A stretch of 8,073 nucleotides of DNA, taken from Oscillospiraceae bacterium. GTDB taxonomy: Bacteria > Bacillota > Clostridia > Oscillospirales > Ruminococcaceae. The position numbers were made by a program, and so were the translations under genes. The stretch covers positions 1 to 8,073 of the forward strand of contig JAGAKC010000324.1 of NCBI GenBank assembly GCA_017848155.1, read 5' to 3'. Within the stretch, counting starts at the first letter, position 1; every line of letters starts with the position of its first letter. This document shows, piece by piece, positions 5,588 to 8,073 of this stretch. The notes beneath the pieces were generated by a model. That model was not told the DNA's origin and did no database searches. It saw only the letters and a program-made list of their open reading frames with translations.

Positions 5588-6046
5588 ATGGACCATATCA
5601 GACCGGCCAAGGTGACAGACGCTTCACGTATAGCTGAAATGATCGTCACCAACTATCGTGTGAATTTCTATCCTTTCTTTAAAAACGACCCTTTCTATTT
5701 CGGTGAGCTGAACGTCGTGGATGTGGCGGCTGAATACTCGAAAAACTCTGCCGCCTTGCGCAGCACCCTCGTATATGACGACGGTGTTGTGAGGGGAATG
5801 ATACGTATATCGGGCTGCGAGATAGAAAAGCTCTACGTTGAACCGCAGTTTCAGGGTCAGGGTATCGGCGCAAAGCTGCTTCAGTATGCGGTGGACGAGC
5901 TTCACGCATCCGAGCTTTGGGCACTCGAATACAACAGCCGTGCGATCTCGTTCTATCAAAGGCACGGATTCGGTCTGACGGGCGAGAAAAAGACAGAGGA
6001 TGAATGGGTACCGCTGGTAAAAATGAAGCTGTCAACACAGTCATGA
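5588..6046 (+). CDS. GNAT-family N-acetyltransferase
   Basis: A 152-residue GCN5-related acetyltransferase that should transfer an acetyl group from acetyl-CoA to an amine; the acceptor is unknown. Seen: an N-terminal IRPAKVTDASRIAEMI (4-19) typical of GNAT motif C; motif A at 82-98, LYVEPQFQGQGIGAKLL, whose QGQGIG loop (89-94) binds the CoA pyrophosphate; and motif B with EYNSRAISFYQRHGF (114-128), where Tyr123 is a candidate general acid. One domain, complete, normal length. AAAGGAG (5575-5581) lies six bases before the ATG. The gene sits alone after the hairpin-rich block; no clear promoter was found, so it may depend on read-through from apgM or on an atypical promoter. It converges with dapL and shares its terminator. 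Confidence 0.88.
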   Translation: MDHIRPAKVTDASRIAEMIVTNYRVNFYPFFKNDPFYFGELNVVDVAAEYSKNSAALRSTLVYDDGVVRGMIRISGCEIEKLYVEPQFQGQGIGAKLLQYAVDELHASELWALEYNSRAISFYQRHGFGLTGEKKTEDEWVPLVKMKLSTQS

Positions 6047-6059
6047 GCATTTTGTAACA

Positions 6060-6100
6060 AAAATGACCTGAGAGGTGTATATCACTTCTCAGGTCATTTT
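6060..6100. terminator. bidirectional terminator between the acetyltransferase gene and dapL
   Basis: An 18-bp stem (6060-6077 with 6083-6100, one G-U pair) with a five-base loop. The core TGACCTGAGA/TCTCAGGTCA is flanked by As on the left and Ts on the right. It lies 13 bases after each of the two convergent stop codons, and each strand ends in a T-run, so it can serve both genes. Confidence 0.93.
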
Positions 6101-6113
6101 CATATTATTCTAT

Positions 6114-7319
6114 TTACTTCTTCAGAAGTCCCTTGAGTCTTTCCATAGCCTCCGCTGTAGCCTCGTGAGTGCCGAATGCGGTAAGTCTGAACCAGCCGTC
6201 GCCGTTCTTACCGAAGCCTGCGCCGGGAGTACCTACTACCTGTATCTCGTTCAGCAGGTAGTCAAAGAAATCCCAGCTGCCCATGCCGTCGGGGCACTTG
6301 AGCCAGATGTAGGGGGAGTTTATACCGCCTGTGTAGCTTATCCCGAGCTCGTCACAGGTAGCTGCGATCATACGTGCGTTCTCCTGATAATAAGCGATAG
6401 TAGCCTTTGTCTGCTTCTGACCCTCGGGAGTGAAAACAGCCTCAGCGCCACGCTGTACGGGATAGGAAACACCGTTGAACTTGCTTCCCTGACGTCTGTT
6501 CCAGAGATCAGCGATCTTTACATCCTCGCCCTTGCTGTTCTTCTGGATAAGGTCCTCGGGAACTACAGTGTAGCCGCAGCGGGTTCCGGTAAAGCCTGCG
6601 GTCTTGGACAGAGAGCATATCTCGATAGCGCACTTTCTTGCACCCTCGATCTGATAGATGCTTCTGGGAAGCTCAGCGTCTGTGATAAATGCCTCATAAG
6701 CTGCGTCAAAGATGATGACAGCTTCATTGGACAGCGCATAATCCACCCACTCCTTAAGCTGTGCCTTTGTGTATACGGAGCCTGTGGGATTGTTTGGAGA
6801 GCAAAGGTAGATAAGGTCAGCCTTGATATCCTTGGGAGGCATAGCCGCAAAACCGTTCTCCTCATTGGAATCAGCGTAAACAACAGAGTTTCCGCTCATA
6901 ACGTTGGAATCAACATATACGGGATAAGCAGGGTCAGTTACCAGAACCACATTGCCCTCACCGAAGATGTCGATAATATTGCCGCAGTCGCTCTTTGCGC
7001 CGTCGGAAATGTGTATCTCACCTGCGGGCACATCAGCGCCGAAGCTCTTGTAGTAGTTGGATACAGCCTCACGCAGGAAGTCATAGCCTGCGCCGCTGTC
7101 CTCATAGCCACGGAAGGTCTCCTTCACGCCCATCTCACGGCATGCCTTCTCCATAGCCTCAACGACCACGGGAGCGAGCGGCTGTGTAACGTCGCCGATA
7201 CCCATTCTGATAAGCTTTGCATCGGGATGAGCCTCTGTGTATGCTCTTATCCTCTTAGCGATGTCGATAAACAGATAGTTCTTCTTCAGATTGAAGAAGT
7301 TTTCATTAAGCTTTGCCAT
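6114..7319 (-). CDS. dapL: LL-diaminopimelate aminotransferase
   Basis: A 401-residue PLP-dependent class I aminotransferase that converts tetrahydrodipicolinate to LL-diaminopimelate in one step with glutamate as amino donor, bypassing the DapD/DapC/DapE succinylase route to lysine and to the meso-DAP of peptidoglycan. Seen: the N-terminal NENFFNLKKNYLFIDIAKRI (5-24); GIGDVTQPL (40-48); the glycine-rich FRGYEDSGAGYDFLREAV (69-86); SDGAKSDCGNI (105-115); SPNNPTG (174-180); DAAYEAF (205-211, Asp205 for the pyridine nitrogen); the PLP lysine in SLSKTAGFTGTR (Lys239); and WFRLTAFG (376-383, Arg378 for the substrate carboxylate). Full length for the family. GAAAGGA (7329-7335) precedes the ATG. 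It has its own promoter and terminator, so it is a single-gene unit. Confidence 0.95.
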   Translation of the reverse strand: MAKLNENFFNLKKNYLFIDIAKRIRAYTEAHPDAKLIRMGIGDVTQPLAPVVVEAMEKACREMGVKETFRGYEDSGAGYDFLREAVSNYYKSFGADVPAGEIHISDGAKSDCGNIIDIFGEGNVVLVTDPAYPVYVDSNVMSGNSVVYADSNEENGFAAMPPKDIKADLIYLCSPNNPTGSVYTKAQLKEWVDYALSNEAVIIFDAAYEAFITDAELPRSIYQIEGARKCAIEICSLSKTAGFTGTRCGYTVVPEDLIQKNSKGEDVKIADLWNRRQGSKFNGVSYPVQRGAEAVFTPEGQKQTKATIAYYQENARMIAATCDELGISYTGGINSPYIWLKCPDGMGSWDFFDYLLNEIQVVGTPGAGFGKNGDGWFRLTAFGTHEATAEAMERLKGLLKK

Positions 7320-7357
7320 TTTGTCAGTTCCTTTCTTGAAATAAAAAATACACTTTT

Positions 7358-7386
7358 ATTTTATTATAATTTTGAGATTTTGTCAA
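7358..7386 (-). promoter_or_regulatory. sigma-A-type promoter of dapL
   Basis: Minus strand: perfect TTGACA (7386-7381), 17-base spacer, TAAAAT (7363-7358). A TATAAT at 7368-7363 also lies nearby but at only 12 bases from the -35. The leader would be about 32 bases, too short for a riboswitch. Confidence 0.78.
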
Positions 7387-7771
7387 TGGGTTTTAGTCAA
7401 TCTTAACCTCATCTCCCAAACAGAAAAAACTCCTTTTTAATGAATATCTGTGATATACTTATACAGGCAGATACTATTATCAAAACAAAATCTGATCAAA
7501 ATCAATCAATAAACAGAAAATGCCTACAAGTGATTGCGTCAAAAACGCAGCCGTTATTTTTATTCAGAAAATAAGGTTTTTTCTTACGGAAAGATTATTT
7601 TTACACTGCACGACAATAATATCCCTGAAAACAATATATCAAGAGGATGCAAGCACTCCATTGTTTGATAAAAACGCAAAGTTTTCAACTACTTTTTTGT
7701 AGATTGTTACAAAAAGAACAAAACCAAGGATTTTTTGCTGTTTACCACTTTTATTTTTTGTTAGGTTATGA
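7387..7771. other. AT-rich intergenic stretch without a supported gene
   Basis: About 385 bases between the dapL promoter and the murA promoter. It contains a plus-strand extended -10 (7451-7459), a weak 5-bp hairpin TGCGT-caaaa-ACGCA (7535-7549), and a 60-codon open frame (7520-7702) without a ribosome binding site. No repeat, tRNA or conserved gene was recognised. Confidence 0.6.
7451..7459 (+). promoter_or_regulatory. possible orphan extended -10 promoter
   Basis: TGATATACT (TGn plus TATACT) on the plus strand, with no good -35 17 bases upstream. No gene with a ribosome site follows for more than 400 bases, so it would make a non-coding RNA or a long murA leader, or it is a chance match in AT-rich DNA. 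Confidence 0.25.
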
Positions 7772-7777
7772 TATAAT
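7769..7777 (+). promoter_or_regulatory. extended -10 promoter of murA
   Basis: TGATATAAT: a perfect TATAAT (7772-7777) with TGA just before it. The -35 position is only TTTTAT, which an extended -10 can compensate for. Transcription should start near 7784, at the base of the first leader hairpin. Confidence 0.6.
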
Positions 7778-7784
7778 ATTAAAG

Positions 7785-7878
7785 TGCGAGTTTATATAAC
7801 TTGCAGCATACGCTATAACTTACCCGCGGCTGAGAGCTGCGTATCATATATTATTTACAGTCCCGACAACTTGGGGAC
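7785..7878 (+). promoter_or_regulatory. three-hairpin leader of murA
   Basis: Between the predicted transcript start and the start codon lie: hairpin 1, 7785-7792 with 7798-7805 (eight pairs, one G-U) at the very 5' end; hairpin 2, CGCGGCT-gag-AGCTGCG (7825-7841, one G-U), which competes with a longer pairing of ATACGC (7808-7813) with GCGTAT (7839-7844); and hairpin 3, GTCCC (7860-7864) with GGGAC (7874-7878), ending next to the ribosome site at 7880-7887. No terminator is seen. It matches no riboswitch class I recognise. Confidence 0.4.
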
Positions 7879-7894
7879 GAGGGGAAGTGTTTAT

Positions 7895-8073
7895 TTGGAA
7901 AAGTACGTTATCAGGGGCGGAAAGACCCTAAACGGTGAGGTCGTTATCAGCGGCGCAAAAAATGCGGTGGTTGCGATCCTTCCTGCGGCTATCCTTTCCG
8001 ACGAGCCCTGCATAATCGAAAATATACCCAACATCAGTGATGTTACCATAATCCTTCAGATACTTGACGAAAT
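7895..8073 (+). CDS. murA: UDP-N-acetylglucosamine 1-carboxyvinyltransferase, N-terminal part (cut by window end)
   Basis: The first 59 codons of MurA, which transfers enolpyruvate from PEP to UDP-GlcNAc in the cytoplasm as the first committed step of peptidoglycan synthesis. Seen: EKYVIRGGKTLNGEVVISGAKNA (2-24), with the Lys22-Asn23 pair conserved at exactly these positions in the family, then ILPAAILSD and IENIPNISDV. The catalytic Cys near position 115 lies beyond the window. The start is TTG at 7895, chosen because it gives the family's usual N-terminus and follows AGGGGAAG (7880-7887); the other upstream in-frame TTG (7871) has no ribosome site. The TTG start and the structured leader suggest limited translation. 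Whether this is MurA1 or a second paralogue cannot be told. Confidence 0.93.
   Translation, partial: MEKYVIRGGKTLNGEVVISGAKNAVVAILPAAILSDEPCIIENIPNISDVTIILQILDE

Noticed and set aside
5317..5637. 106-codon plus-strand open frame through the hairpin block into the acetyltransferase start
   Set aside because: Its coding content is the palindromic repeats themselves, it has no ribosome site, and it overlaps the acetyltransferase gene out of frame.
6075..7406. 443-codon plus-strand open frame opposite dapL
   Set aside because: It is a shadow of dapL caused by its codon pattern, begins inside the bidirectional terminator, has no ribosome site and resembles no known protein.
7520..7702. 60-codon plus-strand open frame in the AT-rich gap
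   Set aside because: There is no ribosome binding site, no recognised similarity, and the frame is compatible with chance.
7825..7841. CTGAGA in the murA leader as part of a TPP riboswitch
   Set aside because: The other required TPP motifs and folds are missing; the hexamer falls in a simple hairpin loop.
1..8073. CRISPR arrays, tRNA/rRNA genes, transposases or phage genes
   Set aside because: No regularly spaced repeats, cloverleaf signatures, rRNA segments or mobile-element genes were seen on either strand.

Overview
The window looks like ordinary chromosome from a Gram-positive Clostridia-type bacterium, most likely a Ruminococcus or close relative in the Oscillospiraceae/Ruminococcaceae. 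The clues are a spoIIA-type sporulation sigma cluster, an LL-diaminopimelate aminotransferase of the kind used by clostridia, strong AGGAGG-type ribosome binding sites, AT-rich spacers with TTGACA/TATAAT-like promoters, moderately GC-rich genes, and hairpin repeats that read as SRSLTERL on the minus strand. The genus is inference; there is no rRNA or other marker here.

Layout: (1) 13-837, minus strand, an alpha/beta-hydrolase esterase with its own promoter. (2) 961-2304, minus strand, a family 4 glycosyltransferase with its own promoter and a terminator between it and the esterase. (3) 2305-2578, a divergent spacer holding the glycosyltransferase promoter on one strand and, on the other, a structured element ending in seven Ts just ahead of the next operon. 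(4) 2579-3974, plus strand, spoIIAA-spoIIAB-sigF with ATGA-type overlaps at both junctions: anti-anti-sigma factor, anti-sigma kinase and forespore-type sigma factor. (5) 4078-5283, plus strand, an archaeal-type cofactor-independent phosphoglycerate mutase (or the related proposed homoserine kinase) with a near-consensus promoter. (6) 5284-5587, a cluster of at least six hairpins bounded by two identical 24-base palindromic repeats. (7) 5588-6046, plus strand, a GNAT acetyltransferase. (8) 6060-6100, a bidirectional terminator. (9) 6114-7319, minus strand, dapL with a near-consensus promoter. (10) 7320-7894, a long AT-rich spacer ending in a promoter and a three-hairpin leader. (11) 7895-8073, plus strand, the first 59 codons of murA, cut by the window end.

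How the genes relate: spoIIA is the only evident multi-gene operon. Its three products form the known partner-switching circuit in which SpoIIAB holds SigF inactive until dephosphorylated SpoIIAA displaces it. DapL (meso-diaminopimelate and lysine synthesis) and MurA (first committed step of peptidoglycan synthesis) both feed cell-wall construction but are divergently placed and separately promoted. The ApgM-like protein is either glycolytic or, if it is the homoserine kinase variant, another aspartate-family enzyme near dapL.

No mobile element, CRISPR array, tRNA or rRNA was seen. The most interesting unexplained features are non-coding: the switch-like structure with a terminator upstream of spoIIAA, the hairpin cluster at 5284-5587, and the murA leader.
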